Shown: positions 16,276 through 26,344 of the stretch, piece after piece
Layout of the letters: every line of letters begins with the position of its first letter
Position numbering within the stretch: position 1 is the stretch's first letter
NCBI GenBank assembly: GCA_022565615.1
Contig: JAIUMM010000006.1
Coordinates: 1-57,971 of the forward strand
Length of the DNA: 57,971 nt
Direction: 5' to 3'
From: Nanobdellota archaeon
GTDB taxonomy: Archaea > Nanobdellota > Nanobdellia > Woesearchaeales > UBA583
Made by a program: the position numbers and the translations under genes
The notes under the pieces: model-generated
What the model saw: the letters and a program-made list of their open reading frames with translations, nothing else
What the model was told of the DNA's origin: nothing
Databases searched by the model: none

Positions 16276-19110
16276 ATGATTTATAGTCAATTATTTAGAT
16301 ATATTAGATTAATTTTAGTTATAATGTTAATTGGAAGTATATTGTCAACTGTTAATGCAACTTCATTTTATCAAGATAATGAAGGTAAATATTTAGTTTT
16401 TACTACAAATTCAAACCCTTTAATTTCATTAAATTTAGAGTCAAGATCCAATTCAGTGTTAGTTGTTGATGAAATTTTGATTAATAATGTTAAAAGAGAA
16501 TATTCAAATCTTCCAAGACAAATTCAACCTTTTACTTCAGTTAATTTGAATTTTGAAATTCCTTTAGTAGAAACTTTAAGTTCTACTCCAATTCAGATTA
16601 AAATTAATTCTCTAGACTCAACTTCTCAAGAACTTGAAATTGCAGGAGATCCAACTCAATTTCATTTAAAATATGTTGATTCACAACAATCTACTTTAAC
16701 TTCATATAGAGTTGAATCTAATGGAAATATTTCATTAAACCAACTTGAAAATTCTAATATTATAATTAGAGAGGGAGATTCAAGAGTTTTTTTAGACTTC
16801 CCACTCGAATTGATTGAATATGATGTGAGAATAAATTCAAATTTAGAAAAAGATATGTCAACTACTTCTAAAAAATTAGCAGAATTACCAAAAATTATTT
16901 CTTTAGATACTTCTTCTTTAACTAAAGGTAATTATCCTTTACAAATTACTTATAGGGATGTAACTAATCAAGTAAAGCAGTTAAATTTAAATTTACTTGT
17001 TTTAGAAGAACCATTAAAAATTACAAAAGTATATTCAAATCAAGATGAGATGTCATATAACTATTATTTTAATACTAAATTTAGTGACTCAGAAGTATAT
17101 TCGAATTCGAGAAATTTTGATTTAGTATTTGACACAAATCAAGAAGCAAGTTGCTATAAAGAAGAATTAGCAACATTTAATGATTTTGTGACTTCAACTC
17201 CTCTAACTAATCAAGTGACCACTCATAGAATTCCAATTTCTATTGAAAATGCACGAGAAAATGGAATTTGGATAATGTGTCAAAATTTAAATTCTTCTTT
17301 TGCAGAACTTGATAGAGTTTATTTGAGTGAAGCATTATTTAATAAAAGAGATTTATTCTCTGCAGTTTTTTTAGAAAATATTCAACCTATTAGAATAATT
17401 AGTGCTGAGCCAAATGGTTTATTAACTTCTGAACCAATTATAATAGATGCTAGAACTAGTTCAAGAGGAGTTTGTAAATATTCTGTTGAGAGTTTAGAAA
17501 TTTCTTCAGATTTAGATTCTACTGAAGAGCAAACAAGGCATAGAAAAACTAATGTTTTAGCATCTCAAAGAGGAGAATTTGAAATAAAAATTGATTGTTT
17601 TGATAGATTATATAATACTGATACAAAAACACTACAGATTAATATTGACTCAACTGAGCAAATTAGAATTGTAAGTTTTGTACCAAAATTGGTATTTACT
17701 GAACTTGCAAATATTGAAATTCAAATAACTGATACATCTGCAACTTGTAGAATTGAAGCACCTTCAATTAGAGAAGCTTCTTTTACTCCTGCAAGAGTGG
17801 AAGGAAGAACGTTATATTTTGAAGATGTTGGACCTTTTATAGAGGAAGGTAAAATTGATATGAGATTAATTTGTGTTAATCAAGAGTCTCGAGTTTCAAG
17901 AAATGAATTTTCTTTAACTTTTGATAAAACTCAACCAACAATTTCAGGTGTTAGGTTATTTAATTCAAAATTGGGTCCTACTACTTTTTTTTCAGACTCT
18001 TCTTTTATGAGAATAGAAGTTGATTCTACAATTCGAGATTTAGCTTATTATCTGGTTGAATTCACAAATTCTGATATTGTAATTAATTCTTCAAGTTCTA
18101 GAATTGATGTTACAGATGATTTTTCTCAGGATACAAGTTTAAAAATTAGGGGGTTTGATATATATGGGAGAAGTACTAACGAATTTGTTTCAAATTATCA
18201 ATTTGATACAACACCTCCTGCAATTAATATCAAAATGGGTTCTTCTTCAACTAAATTAATTATTGAGTGTGATGGAGGAGTTTCAGGATGTAATACAGTT
18301 CAATATGATTTATCTTCTACAAGAGATAATTGCCAACCAAGAACAAGTTATGAAAATTCATCAGAAATAGATGTTTTTGGGAAAATTTTTATCTGTGTTA
18401 AAGCAATTGATAATGCAGGAAATGAAGTAACTTTAATAGAAGAAATTAATGCAAGAGACAATTTCACACCACCTCCAAGAGAGGATGACCAAAATCCTCC
18501 TATAATTGATGATCAAACTCCTCCAAGAAATGATACGACACTTCCACCTATTGTAGATGATTCACAAGATGATGATCCATTTAGACCAATTGATCCTATT
18601 GCACCTGATGAGGAAGAATTCAATTGGATTTTACTCTCAGCATTTGCATTTGTATTACTTTTAGTTGGAGCAGGAGGATATTATGCATATAATAGAGGAT
18701 ATTTAGATAATCAATTAATCGCTATGGGAGTTAAGAAAAAGAGAACTAATTCATCAAGCGATCCTTACAAAGGAGTTGTTCCTTACTCTCAAATTCCTCG
18801 AAAAGATTTAAATAAAGGTTCAACAGCATCAGCTATTGCATCTCAAGGAGTTTCAAATACTGGTAAAACTCCAAATAAATATGATTCACATTTAAGTAAA
18901 TTAAATGAGTTTATTGATTCAACTTTAAAGAAAGATTCAAATATGTTTGATGAATTTAAAAAAGATAATACTAAAGGAAAAACTGATAACTTTAAAGATA
19001 CACTTCTTAAAAATAGAAAAAGTGTAAAAGATGAAAAAGAAAGCTTTGAAGATTTTTATAAGTCAAGTAAAGAAAAGGAAAAGAATGAATCTAATAAAGC
19101 AAAAAAATAA
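16276..19110 (+). CDS. large tail-anchored surface protein with beta-sandwich domains and cytosolic tail
   Basis: 944 residues. A signal peptide (about 10-29, cleaved near VNAT) is followed by about 700 residues of beta-strand-rich sequence with paired cysteines and Ig-like strand patterns. A Pro/Asp-rich spacer (about 735-780), a membrane helix (about 787-808) and a charged cytosolic tail of about 135 residues rich in Lys, Ser and Asp complete it. The tail is much longer than in the other surface proteins here and may bind something inside the cell. I do not recognise a named domain. The signal peptidase gene follows 64 bases later on the same strand. Confidence 0.7.
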   Translation: MIYSQLFRYIRLILVIMLIGSILSTVNATSFYQDNEGKYLVFTTNSNPLISLNLESRSNSVLVVDEILINNVKREYSNLPRQIQPFTSVNLNFEIPLVETLSSTPIQIKINSLDSTSQELEIAGDPTQFHLKYVDSQQSTLTSYRVESNGNISLNQLENSNIIIREGDSRVFLDFPLELIEYDVRINSNLEKDMSTTSKKLAELPKIISLDTSSLTKGNYPLQITYRDVTNQVKQLNLNLLVLEEPLKITKVYSNQDEMSYNYYFNTKFSDSEVYSNSRNFDLVFDTNQEASCYKEELATFNDFVTSTPLTNQVTTHRIPISIENARENGIWIMCQNLNSSFAELDRVYLSEALFNKRDLFSAVFLENIQPIRIISAEPNGLLTSEPIIIDARTSSRGVCKYSVESLEISSDLDSTEEQTRHRKTNVLASQRGEFEIKIDCFDRLYNTDTKTLQINIDSTEQIRIVSFVPKLVFTELANIEIQITDTSATCRIEAPSIREASFTPARVEGRTLYFEDVGPFIEEGKIDMRLICVNQESRVSRNEFSLTFDKTQPTISGVRLFNSKLGPTTFFSDSSFMRIEVDSTIRDLAYYLVEFTNSDIVINSSSSRIDVTDDFSQDTSLKIRGFDIYGRSTNEFVSNYQFDTTPPAINIKMGSSSTKLIIECDGGVSGCNTVQYDLSSTRDNCQPRTSYENSSEIDVFGKIFICVKAIDNAGNEVTLIEEINARDNFTPPPREDDQNPPIIDDQTPPRNDTTLPPIVDDSQDDDPFRPIDPIAPDEEEFNWILLSAFAFVLLLVGAGGYYAYNRGYLDNQLIAMGVKKKRTNSSSDPYKGVVPYSQIPRKDLNKGSTASAIASQGVSNTGKTPNKYDSHLSKLNEFIDSTLKKDSNMFDEFKKDNTKGKTDNFKDTLLKNRKSVKDEKESFEDFYKSSKEKEKNESNKAKK

Positions 19111-19174
19111 TTAATTAAAATATTAATTTAAGATTACAAACATATAAAAATACTTATTTTTTATTATTATATAG

Positions 19175-19906
19175 ATGAGTAAAAAAAAGAATTCTAAAAC
19201 TTCAAATTCAAAAGAAGTTTTAACATTTGATTCGATTAGAGATGTTAAATCATTTTTTAGATATGTTTTTAAAGGAGAAGATATAATGTCCCATATATTA
19301 TTTTTCACAATATTATTCGTTTTTTTTAAATTAATATTGTTACCAATGATAGGATTTTTACTTCAAACTTCATATCCACTAACTGCAATAGTTTCTGAGT
19401 CTATGGAACAGAAAATAAGTAATGATTTTGTTTGTGGAAATAGTATTAATGAGAATAATAAAGATTTATATTATTGGGATTTTTGTGGAAATTTTTATGA
19501 GAATAATTTAAATATTACACAAGAAGAATTTGAAGAATTTAGTTTTTCTAAAGGACTCTATAGAGGTGATGTTATAATTGTCTATGGGAGGAGTCCAGAA
19601 AATATCAAAATTGGAGATGTAATTTTATTTAAAGGTCAAGATAAAGTTCAATTACCTGATGGAACTCAAGAATCTTTATTTTATTTAAATTACGGACCAA
19701 TAATTCATAGAGTAGTTGAAATTAATATTGAAGAAAATAATTATTACTTTACAACAAAAGGAGATAACAATCCTCTTATTATGGATAAAGAAATTAAAAT
19801 CCCTCAAGAAGATGTAATTGGTGTGGCTCAAATTAGAATTCCTTATTTAGGACTTATAAATTATTATTTTTATAGATTTATTGTAGCTCCAATTAGAGGA
19901 AATTAA
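19175..19906 (+). CDS. signal peptidase I, archaeal Ser-His-Asp type
   Basis: 243 residues, S26B family. It removes signal peptides from exported proteins on the outer face of the membrane. The catalytic Ser is Ser76 in VSESM; His178 (IIHRV) replaces the bacterial Lys, and Asp197 lies in TKGDNN, giving the archaeal/ER-type set. The cytosolic basic N-terminus is long and the membrane helix spans about 41-65. Between the Ser box and GDVIIVY (131-137) is an insertion of about 50 residues with two Cys (87, 104), unusual for the family. A second hydrophobic stretch at the C-terminus (IPYLGLINYYFYRFIV) may be a re-entrant or membrane segment. Confidence 0.85.
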   Translation: MSKKKNSKTSNSKEVLTFDSIRDVKSFFRYVFKGEDIMSHILFFTILFVFFKLILLPMIGFLLQTSYPLTAIVSESMEQKISNDFVCGNSINENNKDLYYWDFCGNFYENNLNITQEEFEEFSFSKGLYRGDVIIVYGRSPENIKIGDVILFKGQDKVQLPDGTQESLFYLNYGPIIHRVVEINIEENNYYFTTKGDNNPLIMDKEIKIPQEDVIGVAQIRIPYLGLINYYFYRFIVAPIRGN

Positions 19907-19953
19907 ATAAATAAAGATATATTATTATATTTAAGATATATTATTCAAAATTT

Positions 19954-21354
19954 ATGTATATTTATAAAATGACTATTTTAGATGAAGATTTAAAAAATAA
20001 GATTCTCAAGAGAATTACTCCTACAAAAGATGAAGTTAAAGAGTTAAAAATTTTAGTAGATGTGTTTAAACAAAAATTATATGGTGTTGCAAAGAGTAAA
20101 AATTATGTTATTAATATTGAGTTAGGAGGTTCTTATGCAAAAAATACATTTTTAAAAGGTGATTTTGATATTGATTTTTTTATTCAATTTAGTTCTAGTA
20201 TTGAAGATAAAAAAAAAGAAGAAATATTAGTTGAAATTTTAGGAGATGCTAAAATTAATTTTAATATAAAACATGGTTCAAGATTATATGTGAGTGGTTT
20301 TTTTAGTAATTTTTCTAATAACCATTTAAATAATGATATAAATTCTTCTCAATATTTTGGCTTTAATTTTGAATGTGTTCCAACTGAGATATGTGATGAT
20401 GTTACAAAAGCAAAAAATTCAACTGACATTTCAATTTTTCATGTTAAATATTTACAAAAAAAGATTCAAGAAAATCCAAAATTAATAGATGAAATTAGAC
20501 TTACAAAAAAATGGTTTAAAACTCAAAAACTATATGGGGCTGAGAGTTATATTAATGGATTTTCGGGCCATTCTATTGAATGTTTAATTATGAAATTTAA
20601 AACATTTGAAAATTTAATCATATTTTTTTCTCAAATGAAAAAAGGAGATATTCTTGTAATTGATGAATATAATTCAAACAAAATTTCGTTTTCAAAAGAT
20701 AAAGAGTCTCCTCTTATGATTCAAGATCCAATTCTTGAAGGTAGAAATGCACTCTCAGCTCTTAGCGATGAACAATTTTATAGGGCAAAATATATAGCTA
20801 TTCAAAGTTTGCAATATGGATTTAAAGAAAAAGATTTTTTAAGTAATAAGTTATGTAAAAATTTAAAAGACTTGAGGAAAGTTTTTTTTGAGGAAAAATT
20901 AGATTTTGTAGGAATTGAATATACAATTAAAAAAACTAATTTAAGTAGAGATATATTGGGTTCAAAATTATTAAAATTAAGTAAAAAGATATCTAAATTA
21001 TTGAAAAGTAATGGTTTTAGTGTAATTTCACTTTCATTTGAGATGTTTGAAGAGGAATCTGTTGCTTTTACAAAAATAATAGTTGAGCACTCAAAATTAC
21101 CAAAAAAATATGTGAGTAAAGCAATATCTTTAGATGTATCACAAGATCATATTATAAATTTTTTACAAACTCATAAACACTCAACTTTAAGACTTATAAA
21201 TAATTTTTTGTATGTTGAGAAACAAAGAAATTTTTCAACTTTAAGTGAATTTAAAAATTTGTATTTAAATAATTCTCAATATTTGAATGAAGAACTTAAT
21301 ATAGAAGAATTTGTTTTTTTAAGTGACTTCAAATTTATTACAAACAAATTTTAG
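19954..21354 (+). CDS. cca: CCA-adding tRNA nucleotidyltransferase (archaeal class I)
   Basis: 466 residues, the usual length. It adds or repairs the 3' CCA of tRNA without a template. The nucleotidyltransferase signature is GGSYAKNTFLKGDFDIDFF, with Gly58-Gly59-Ser60 and metal-binding Asp72 and Asp74. The central and tail domains (SGHSIECLIMKF, IQDPILEGRNALSALS) are typical of archaeal CCA enzymes. Neither tRNA gene in the window encodes CCA, consistent with the need for this enzyme. The start could be Met1 (19954) or Met6 (19969). Confidence 0.9.
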   Translation: MYIYKMTILDEDLKNKILKRITPTKDEVKELKILVDVFKQKLYGVAKSKNYVINIELGGSYAKNTFLKGDFDIDFFIQFSSSIEDKKKEEILVEILGDAKINFNIKHGSRLYVSGFFSNFSNNHLNNDINSSQYFGFNFECVPTEICDDVTKAKNSTDISIFHVKYLQKKIQENPKLIDEIRLTKKWFKTQKLYGAESYINGFSGHSIECLIMKFKTFENLIIFFSQMKKGDILVIDEYNSNKISFSKDKESPLMIQDPILEGRNALSALSDEQFYRAKYIAIQSLQYGFKEKDFLSNKLCKNLKDLRKVFFEEKLDFVGIEYTIKKTNLSRDILGSKLLKLSKKISKLLKSNGFSVISLSFEMFEEESVAFTKIIVEHSKLPKKYVSKAISLDVSQDHIINFLQTHKHSTLRLINNFLYVEKQRNFSTLSEFKNLYLNNSQYLNEELNIEEFVFLSDFKFITNKF

Positions 21355-21425
21355 AGCTTTCAATTAAAATTACTACTTCTAAATTATACGTTAAATATTA
21401 ATTATTATATTTTACTAAAGTAATT

Positions 21426-23771
21426 ATGAATATCTCAAAAAAAACATGGATTTTGGTTTTATTATTACTATTAGTTATTTTAGCTGGTTGTAAAAAAGCA
21501 CCAACTAAAACAATTATTGATTTAGAAGGTTCTGAATTAATTGGAAGTGGGGAAGTAAGAGAGGCGAGAAGTATTGTTGATTCTCAAGGAAATGTGTTAT
21601 TCTCAAAAACAATTGAAGAATCAGGAGGTATGCTAGGAGGCATATTTACAAGTGATAGAGGAATTTTAAATGGTGATTGGAAAGGTGTTGGACCAACTGG
21701 TCAACAAGGGTTAATTAGGCAAGGTTCTTTTCCTGTAACAAATGCAACTACGTTAGGTAAAGGAGGAGGAGGAGGAGGTTCTTCAGGACCTTACACAGGA
21801 ATTAAAAGTTTCATTGAGGGTCAAGGTGCAAAAACTAGTGGAGATAGAACTCCTCTTGATTTTTATCCTGTAAATAATGAAAAATTGTTAGGTGGTACAT
21901 TTGTAATTGTGGGAGGAGAACCAGTTGCGTTAGGTAAAGGTGGAAGTGGAGGAGGGGGTTCAACAGGTCCAGATATTGAGAGAAATAATTTAAATTTACT
22001 TTCCTTAGAATTTTGGACTACAGATGAAGCTATGCAAAATTTAGTATTATTGGAAAGAGAGAATTTAAGACTTTCAAATACACAATATGCTCTTCCTAAT
22101 AGGGAGAAAGATTTTTTTATTGAAGATGAGAGATTATGTATTCAAGGAGGACAAATGATTTCAAATTTAATTTATTATAGGAGTGAAAATTCAGGGTGTT
22201 ATGGTAAAGGAAGTACTCAGTGTAGAGCTCATTTTGCAGAATTTCCATTATTTAAAAGTTGTACTTCTTTAACAGATTTGAGGAATACAGTTAATGTTCC
22301 ACAGAGTTGGGAAGAGTATTCTGTGAGTTGTAACTTTAATGATAATTTTGCAACTTTACCTTCATTTGTTAGAAATGTAAACATTGGTTATTCTCATTGT
22401 TTACTTAAAAATTTAGACAATTCTCAGCAATCAGTTTTAGTAGGTTTTGGAGTTGGAAATCCAACTCTTGAAATGCAGAGTTCAACTTTAGAAATTGAGC
22501 TTGAAGATTTTTTTAGGGGAATTAATGGAGGAATACAAGAACAAAATCAAATTGAAACAACATCAATTTCAGTTAAAGATTTTTCACAATCTATTATTAA
22601 TTTAGGTATGATATTAAGAGAAAATTTATATCTTGAAAAAAATGAATCAAGTGTTTCTTATGAACCTTCATTCCCTCGAACAATTAGGCAATTTAATGGT
22701 ACTCAATGTGACCCATCAATTGGAACTGAAGAGAGTAGCAGTTTTTTATTATGCCAATTATATAAAGAAGTTCCAATGAATACTGAACTTGAATCAGTTG
22801 CTCAATGGTATGAGTCTCAGGGTAATACAGTTCTTGCAAGATATCCAGGAACAGTTCATACGGGAAGTCATGAAGATAAAGTTTCAAGTAATTATTTATT
22901 TTTGGAGTCTAAAACAGTTTCAAATTTAGAGTTTATTAAGTATGAAGTGACATTATTAGAAAATTTAAAATACTACGTTGTTTTAAACCCTCAAACTTCA
23001 TGGTTTGCAGTATCAGATTATAATTTTGATATTGAAGAAGTTGTAAGAAGTGGGCACTTTAATTCTTCTTATACTCCTGAGAGATTATTTGTGAGGAAAA
23101 ATATTAATGGTTTAACATATACATTAACTGAAGAGAGTGAAACTTTGTTTTACAAATCAGGAAATATATTTGTACCTGAAAATCCTTATACTACTCTTCC
23201 TATTTATTTACTTCGAGTTGAAGGTGCAAGTTCAAATATGTGTGAAGAATTGTTTGGTTTATATTCATATGAGTCTAGTTCAGAACTTACATATGGTAAA
23301 CATTTAAGTTGTACTGTACAAGGAGGAACTCTTAATGCAATGTTGAGTGAAAAATTTTTTTCACAAAGATACTCACAAAGTAATCAAATGGGAGCAGGGT
23401 ATCTACTTATGAGAAATATTTTATTTTCTACTAATGATAATAGTCTTGAATCTTCTACTTCACAAGGTAGTTTCATAGCATCTCAAAGTTCACAAAGTAG
23501 TTCTTCTGAGTCTTTAGAAGATGAAATTTTAGAAGTGGAAGCAGATCCTTCTCCTTTTGTATTAGATTTACAAAGAGTTGCAGTAGGTTTACCAAATACG
23601 GGAGTCATTGAAAGTAGATTTGATACACGTTTTGATTTAACAGGAGATGGTCAAATTACTGCTCAAGATGCTCTTGATGCTTTAAGAGCTGAAAGTGGAC
23701 TTCAACCTTCTCATTTAAGTATTGTAGAAGTTTTAGAAGTTCGAGATTTATGGTTGAGTTTGCAAGATTAA
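21426..23771 (+). CDS. lipoprotein with Gly-rich linkers and a C-terminal dockerin-like EF-hand
   Basis: 781 residues. The N-terminus has a basic start, a hydrophobic core and a lipobox LAGC with the candidate lipid-bearing Cys22, matching bacterial lipoprotein signals. Two Gly-rich linkers share the pattern LGKGG-x-GGGGS-x-GP, about 60 residues apart. The large middle region has many Cys and aromatic residues and is not recognised. The C-terminal 65 residues contain DLTGDGQITAQDALDAL (from about residue 736), the calcium-loop plus helix pattern of dockerins. An lspA gene at 34993 could process the lipobox. An extracellular, membrane-held protein is inferred. Confidence 0.7.
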   Translation: MNISKKTWILVLLLLLVILAGCKKAPTKTIIDLEGSELIGSGEVREARSIVDSQGNVLFSKTIEESGGMLGGIFTSDRGILNGDWKGVGPTGQQGLIRQGSFPVTNATTLGKGGGGGGSSGPYTGIKSFIEGQGAKTSGDRTPLDFYPVNNEKLLGGTFVIVGGEPVALGKGGSGGGGSTGPDIERNNLNLLSLEFWTTDEAMQNLVLLERENLRLSNTQYALPNREKDFFIEDERLCIQGGQMISNLIYYRSENSGCYGKGSTQCRAHFAEFPLFKSCTSLTDLRNTVNVPQSWEEYSVSCNFNDNFATLPSFVRNVNIGYSHCLLKNLDNSQQSVLVGFGVGNPTLEMQSSTLEIELEDFFRGINGGIQEQNQIETTSISVKDFSQSIINLGMILRENLYLEKNESSVSYEPSFPRTIRQFNGTQCDPSIGTEESSSFLLCQLYKEVPMNTELESVAQWYESQGNTVLARYPGTVHTGSHEDKVSSNYLFLESKTVSNLEFIKYEVTLLENLKYYVVLNPQTSWFAVSDYNFDIEEVVRSGHFNSSYTPERLFVRKNINGLTYTLTEESETLFYKSGNIFVPENPYTTLPIYLLRVEGASSNMCEELFGLYSYESSSELTYGKHLSCTVQGGTLNAMLSEKFFSQRYSQSNQMGAGYLLMRNILFSTNDNSLESSTSQGSFIASQSSQSSSSESLEDEILEVEADPSPFVLDLQRVAVGLPNTGVIESRFDTRFDLTGDGQITAQDALDALRAESGLQPSHLSIVEVLEVRDLWLSLQD

Positions 23772-23831
23772 TTAAGTTGATTTTTTATTACATTTTAATT
23801 TTTTAATTATTTATTTGTAAAATAAAAAGTA

Positions 23832-23845
23832 AATATTTTTAAATA
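23832..23845 (+). promoter_or_regulatory. TATA-like promoter of the GatC-like gene
   Basis: ATATTTTTAAATAG is centred about 27 nt before the ATG at 23866, favouring that start over the in-frame TTG at 23854. Confidence 0.4.
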
Positions 23846-23865
23846 GTAATTTCTTGGTATATGTA

Positions 23866-24093
23866 ATGGATTCAACACAAGTTAGTTCAAAAGCTCAAGA
23901 AATATTAGATTCATTTATGAAAGAGATGAATTCAATCTCACTAAATTCAAATTTTAATCTTAATAGAAAAATTTCTTATAGAGAAGAAAAAGAAGGGAGT
24001 TTAGCAACTGATGAATTTAGAGATGCTTTTTTAAATAATGCTATCAATAGATCACAAGATGCAATAATTACTAAAAAAGGAGATTGGGTATAG
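23866..24093 (+). CDS. small GatC-like protein
   Basis: 75 residues from the ATG at 23866. The pattern is an N-terminal helix (AQEILDSFMKEMNSI), then YREEKEGSLATDEFRDAFLNNA and an end TKKGDW. This resembles GatC, the small subunit that wraps around GatA, where R-E-D/E, a F/A-L-x-N-A-P block and a C-terminal K-K-W are conserved. The match is short and I would treat it as probable rather than firm. gatA itself is at 7082-8395. The next gene follows 39 bases later on the same strand. Confidence 0.45.
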   Translation: MDSTQVSSKAQEILDSFMKEMNSISLNSNFNLNRKISYREEKEGSLATDEFRDAFLNNAINRSQDAIITKKGDWV

Positions 24094-24132
24094 AGTAAAG
24101 TAGTTAATAGTAAAATTTTATATGTTGATAAA

Positions 24133-24747
24133 ATGGCAGAAAAAAAAATAAAAAATAAAAAATCTATGAGTTATGAAGAACAAAGAGAATTAGAAAATAG
24201 AAGGACTGTTAAAATTTTCAGTGTAATATTATTAATTGTTATGGGTGGTTCAGTTATTGGTTTTTCAATTATAGGTACACCAACTTTAGGAGGTTCTGGG
24301 GCTGATGGTTCAAGAAATGTTCCATTTATGGAAGGCTTATTTCAAGATGGAGCAGGTAATACGTTTGATGGAGCAGTGTTAAATGGAATTCAATTTATAT
24401 TTTATGAAGATTTAACACCTTATAGAAATGATCCAGAATTAATTACTTTGAGTGAAAATTTATTACAAAATAAAGGAAGTGCAATTAATGTGTATGTTGA
24501 TGATGGATTTTTAAATGATAATGCTAGATTTTTTATTAATCAAGGTCTTCAAGTAAATTCAATTACTACAATTCCTAGTCAAAATTTAAGTTGTTCACAA
24601 AATCCAACTCTTGTATATACTACAAATGTGACTAATTTAGTAATTAATAATTCAGTAGAAAATTGTATGATTTTTGAAGCAACATCAGTTGAAGCTCAAT
24701 CTTTATCAAATGGTTTAGTATTTCATTTAATTAAAGATGTAAGATAA
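24133..24747 (+). CDS. single-pass membrane protein, paralogue of the 52014-52751 protein
   Basis: 204 residues. It has a charged cytosolic start, a membrane helix (about 27-49) and an outside domain. The last 60 residues contain two Cys (in NLSCSQNP and VENCMIFEA) with the spacing and flanking strands seen in the protein at 52014-52751 (TNCELSNEN, FPNCILINA). The two appear to be diverged paralogues of a conserved but unnamed DPANN-type membrane protein; the Cys pair may form a disulfide. No function assigned. Confidence 0.6.
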   Translation: MAEKKIKNKKSMSYEEQRELENRRTVKIFSVILLIVMGGSVIGFSIIGTPTLGGSGADGSRNVPFMEGLFQDGAGNTFDGAVLNGIQFIFYEDLTPYRNDPELITLSENLLQNKGSAINVYVDDGFLNDNARFFINQGLQVNSITTIPSQNLSCSQNPTLVYTTNVTNLVINNSVENCMIFEATSVEAQSLSNGLVFHLIKDVR

Positions 24748-24864
24748 TTGAATTTAGAAATTATATGAAAAAAATATTTGAGTTTTTTAAATATTTAATT
24801 TTTTAAGATTTAACATATTGGTATTAATACTAACATTTAAAATAGACCAATTCTTTTATTCATT

Positions 24865-26325
24865 ATGGAAAATAATAAAAAACTTCAATTTGAAATTGTT
24901 ATTCTAGGAGATGGGGCTGGTGCTAATTTAGCAAGAAAGTTGGCTCAATTTGGATATAAAATAGCTTTAATTGGACACGGAAGACCTGGTGGAACTTGTT
25001 TAAATAGAGGTTGTATACCTTCTAAAAAATTAATTGCTCCTATATTTAAAATTCATGAGGCAATTAAAACTCTTCAAAAATATTCTATTTCAAATAATTA
25101 TAAAAAAGAAGAGTTAGATGAGTTAAAAGTTATTAATTTTATTAATTTTAAGAAATTAAAAGAAGAGGTTTTAAAAGAAGTTAGTCAAGACTCTTTAAAT
25201 TCAAAAGAGATGATGATAAGTGGAAAAATTGAAAATTTAACATACTTCTCCTCTCATGCTACATTTGTAGATGATTTCACATTAAAACTTGAAGATGAGA
25301 CAATTATTTCTTATGATAAAATAGTAATTGCAACAGGTTCAAGGCCTAGAGTTCCAAGCGAGATTAAAGGAATTGATTCAATTGAATATGATACTTCAAC
25401 AGAAGCATTATTTTCACAAGATGAAATTTCAAAATATACAATACTTGGGGGAGGAGTTATTGCATGTGAATTAGGAGCTTTGTATGCAGCTTGTGGAGTT
25501 GAAGTAACAATTCTTGCAACAGGAGGACTTTTAAGACCAATTGATGATATGTTAAAGAAGAAAGTTGAGCAATATTTAGAAGAACTTGGAATTACTATTA
25601 TAAAAAAAGTTCAAATTGAAAAAATCGAAGAAAAAAATTCAATGATTAAAATTGATTACTCAAAAGAAAAATTATCTCAAAGTTTAATTACTCCAAGATT
25701 ATTAGTGGCTTTAGGAATTGCACCAAATACAGATTCTTTATATCTTGATAATACATCAATTGAGATAACTCAAAGAGGATTTATTGAAGTTGACGATTTA
25801 ACATTTAAAATTAAAAATTCAAATCATATGTTCGCTATTGGAGATTGTGTTGGGAAATCTCAATTAAGACATGGAGCAGGATTTGAAGCAAGAGAAGTAT
25901 TTAAACAATTAGTACTTGGTGAGAAAAGTGTATTATCACAAGATTATATGCCTTATGGAATTTATTTAGGAACTTGTGAGGTTGCAGGTTGTGGTAAAAC
26001 GTCTCAACAATTAAAAAAAGAAAGAGTTGATTTTCAAACATATACCAAAGACTTTGAAACAACAGTATATGGAAAAGCCAAAGGACTTAAGGGAACTTGT
26101 GTAATTCATTACCACTCAAATACACTTGAAATTTTAGGAAGTCACATCTTTGGAAATGACGCAGTTAATTTAAATCAAATACTTGTACCATATATTGAGG
26201 AGAAGAAAACATTATTTGATTTATCTGATACTATATCTCCTCATCCTTCTCTTGCAGAAGGATTATTTACAATCTCAATTAGAGAGATAGTATATGAGCA
26301 TTGGAAGAAAGATTTAAATAAATAA
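24865..26325 (+). CDS. dihydrolipoamide dehydrogenase-like flavoprotein disulfide reductase
   Basis: 486 residues, class I pyridine-nucleotide disulfide oxidoreductase. FAD-binding start EIVILGDGAGAN, redox-active Cys45 and Cys50 in GGTCLNRGCIPSK, an NAD(P)-binding YTILGGGVIACELG, a second FAD motif FAIGDC, and the C-terminal dimer-domain HPSLAE with the active-site His-Glu pair. These elements cover the Lpd, mercuric reductase and glutathione-reductase-like families; no lipoyl-enzyme genes are near, so the natural disulfide is unknown. It is followed after 19 bases by a pterin dehydratase gene, probably in the same transcript. Confidence 0.85.
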   Translation: MENNKKLQFEIVILGDGAGANLARKLAQFGYKIALIGHGRPGGTCLNRGCIPSKKLIAPIFKIHEAIKTLQKYSISNNYKKEELDELKVINFINFKKLKEEVLKEVSQDSLNSKEMMISGKIENLTYFSSHATFVDDFTLKLEDETIISYDKIVIATGSRPRVPSEIKGIDSIEYDTSTEALFSQDEISKYTILGGGVIACELGALYAACGVEVTILATGGLLRPIDDMLKKKVEQYLEELGITIIKKVQIEKIEEKNSMIKIDYSKEKLSQSLITPRLLVALGIAPNTDSLYLDNTSIEITQRGFIEVDDLTFKIKNSNHMFAIGDCVGKSQLRHGAGFEAREVFKQLVLGEKSVLSQDYMPYGIYLGTCEVAGCGKTSQQLKKERVDFQTYTKDFETTVYGKAKGLKGTCVIHYHSNTLEILGSHIFGNDAVNLNQILVPYIEEKKTLFDLSDTISPHPSLAEGLFTISIREIVYEHWKKDLNK

Positions 26326-26344
26326 TTAATTAGTAATTTAGAAT

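Noticed and set aside
19123-19308. 61-codon minus-strand frame overlapping the signal peptidase start.
   Set aside because: Overlaps a well-supported gene on the other strand and gives an AT-driven hydrophobic product.
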